DNA from: Bryobacterales bacterium
Lineage (GTDB): Bacteria > Acidobacteriota > Terriglobia > Bryobacterales > Bryobacteraceae
Assembly: GCA_016716385.1 (NCBI GenBank)
Contig: JADJWL010000002.1
Coordinates: 62,001 to 126,000 of the forward strand
Reading direction: 5' to 3'
DNA length: 64,000 nt
Made by a program: the position numbers and the translations under genes
In this document: positions 62,883-64,000 of the stretch, one piece after another
Position numbering within the stretch: position 1 is the first letter of the stretch
Layout of the letters: the number at the start of each line of letters is the position of its first letter
Notes under the pieces: model-generated
Told to the model about the DNA's origin: nothing
Seen by the model: the letters and a program-made list of their open reading frames with translations, nothing else
The model's database searches: none

Positions 62883-64000
62883 TTAACCCTTGCGCGCCGC
62901 CGTGAACTTCGCGGTTCCGTATTCGCCCAACTCGACGACTCCGGACATGCGATTGCCGTCGATCGCGCCTTTGTACGTGTAGCGGAGATTCGCTCCCTCA
63001 ATGCGGCCGCCGCCGGCGAACTGAACGCGGTTGCCGTCAATGTGGCCGGAGAGCGGTCCCTTCACCAGGCGTCCGGTGTACTGGCCGCTGATCGCGTTGC
63101 CCTTGGGATCGAGATAGAACGTGTGGCGCACCGATCCGACACTGAACTCCAGGTCGGCCTCCCACAGGCCGCGGACGTCGCCCGCGGGCGCGGCGTAGCT
63201 GGGCTTCGCCTTGGGCCCCGGCGCCTTGCTCAGCACCTCGTGCAGGCGATCGGCCACGAGCTGGAATTCGCCCGGCCACATGGCGGCGGGACGGATCAGC
63301 ATTTCGCTGGCTCTGTCGTTCTCGTTCAAGCCGGCGTGTGTCATGATGCGCGGCTCACCTGCAAGCAGCATCTGCCCGACTTCGCCGGCGGTGTAGCCGA
63401 TCTTCTTCGGATCCCAGATGACGCGCATCGTCGGATAGTAGGCCTTGTCCTTCGGCTCGATGATCGTGCCGGAGACGCCGGGCACTTTGGACACGGTCGC
63501 GATGATGTGGCGGAACCACGCGCGCCACTCGTCGTCCTCGGCGTCGCGGTTGCGCTTGCCCTCGCGCAGCATCTCAATCGCCTTGACCATTCCCGCGACT
63601 TCCTCTTTGCTCACCTTCATGGCGCGGGCGAACGCGTGATGCGGCGCGGAGTTCATGAACGCCGCGGCGATGAGGTCCTTGCGTCCGGCGAGAATGCCGG
63701 CGGTCTGGGGTCCGCGGATGATCTTGCCGCCGGAATAGGCCACGAGGTCGACGCCGCGGGAGATGTACGGATTCGGCACCAGAGGCAGGCGGTCGGCCGA
63801 ATCGATGACGACCGGCACGCCGCGGCGTTTGGCCGCCGCGCAGAACTGCTCCAGCGTGAACGGGTTTCCGTCGTTGGCGAGATTGATTTGTCCGGTCGCC
63901 ATCGCGGTACGGGGGCTGAACGCCGCTTCGAGTTCCGCCAGCGTGCCGACTTCCACCATGCGGATACCGGTGCTGCGCACCGCGTGGTCATAGATGCTGC
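62883..64000 (-). CDS. SelA-like PLP enzyme with extra C-terminal domain (5' end outside window)
   Basis: At least 372 codons, running off the right edge; the frame is still open at 64000 (YDHAVRSTGIRMVEVG). The PLP-binding part resembles the L-seryl-tRNA selenium transferase / glucosaminate ammonia-lyase group: VPVVIDSADRLPLVPNP, then LVAYSGGKIIRGPQTAGILA with the PLP lysine in GGK. The last about 100 residues (from GDVRGLWEADLEFSVGSV) form a beta-rich domain absent from the standard family. No selenocysteine genes are seen here, so a lyase/aldolase role is more likely. Confidence 0.8.
   Translation of the reverse strand, partial: SIYDHAVRSTGIRMVEVGTLAELEAAFSPRTAMATGQINLANDGNPFTLEQFCAAAKRRGVPVVIDSADRLPLVPNPYISRGVDLVAYSGGKIIRGPQTAGILAGRKDLIAAAFMNSAPHHAFARAMKVSKEEVAGMVKAIEMLREGKRNRDAEDDEWRAWFRHIIATVSKVPGVSGTIIEPKDKAYYPTMRVIWDPKKIGYTAGEVGQMLLAGEPRIMTHAGLNENDRASEMLIRPAAMWPGEFQLVADRLHEVLSKAPGPKAKPSYAAPAGDVRGLWEADLEFSVGSVRHTFYLDPKGNAISGQYTGRLVKGPLSGHIDGNRVQFAGGGRIEGANLRYTYKGAIDGNRMSGVVELGEYGTAKFTAARKG

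Overview
The window is high-GC, densely coded bacterial DNA. Its gene content points to an acidobacterium of the Bryobacterales/Solibacter type: a DUF1501 plus cytochrome-c/DUF1549/DUF1553 pair, glucose-sorbosone-dehydrogenase-like propellers joined to c-type haems, a TonB receptor with an N-terminal carboxypeptidase-like domain, and many secreted unknowns. This placement is inference from gene content. No rRNA, tRNA or CRISPR array was recognised.

Chromosomal backbone, 0-35 kb. A secreted PQQ-type sugar dehydrogenase-cytochrome c fusion, a HEAT-repeat protein and a large PLD-helicase-DUF3427 protein come first. A minus-strand block follows: NarL-type histidine kinase, response regulator, SulP anion transporter, DabA (DUF2309, all four zinc ligands present), DabB and a second antiporter-like membrane subunit. 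This looks like a complete inorganic-carbon (bicarbonate/CO2) uptake module with its own two-component system beside it. Next are DUF1501 and DUF1549/1553 genes, proline dehydrogenase, two small membrane proteins, a bifunctional class A PBP, two TPR proteins, DUF2277, rpmI-rplT (without infC or pheST), zapB-like and zapA, a large secreted unknown, and a pentahaem cytochrome/propeller gene pair.

Defence/accessory island, about 35-55.6 kb. It opens with an excisionase-type HTH antitoxin-like gene that runs into a 143-bp array of IS-like terminal repeats, then a DUF1828 gene. The core is a type 1 BREX operon on the minus strand: a ribbon-helix-helix regulator, brxA, brxB, brxC, an inserted HEPN-motif gene, pglX, pglZ and brxL. 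As written in this sequence, pglX and pglZ each carry one +1 and one -1 single-base frameshift, while every other gene of the operon is open. If real, the methyltransferase and phosphatase are broken and the system is dead; if not, the consensus is wrong in a 2.3-kb stretch. Upstream of BREX (51.5-55.3 kb) lies a repeat field: four partial copies of one leader repeat, two followed by an intact small CxxC-H HTH-like gene and one by an internally deleted remnant. Orphan antitoxins, an antitoxin pseudogene and an intact HigBA module with a palindromic operator on its -10 box are interspersed.

Right flank, 55.6-64 kb. A secreted DSD1-type PLP enzyme, a TylF-like methyltransferase, an LTxxQ/Spy-like small periplasmic protein, a secreted unknown, a ChaN-TonB receptor pair (iron/haem uptake) and the 3' part of a SelA-like PLP enzyme that runs off the window.
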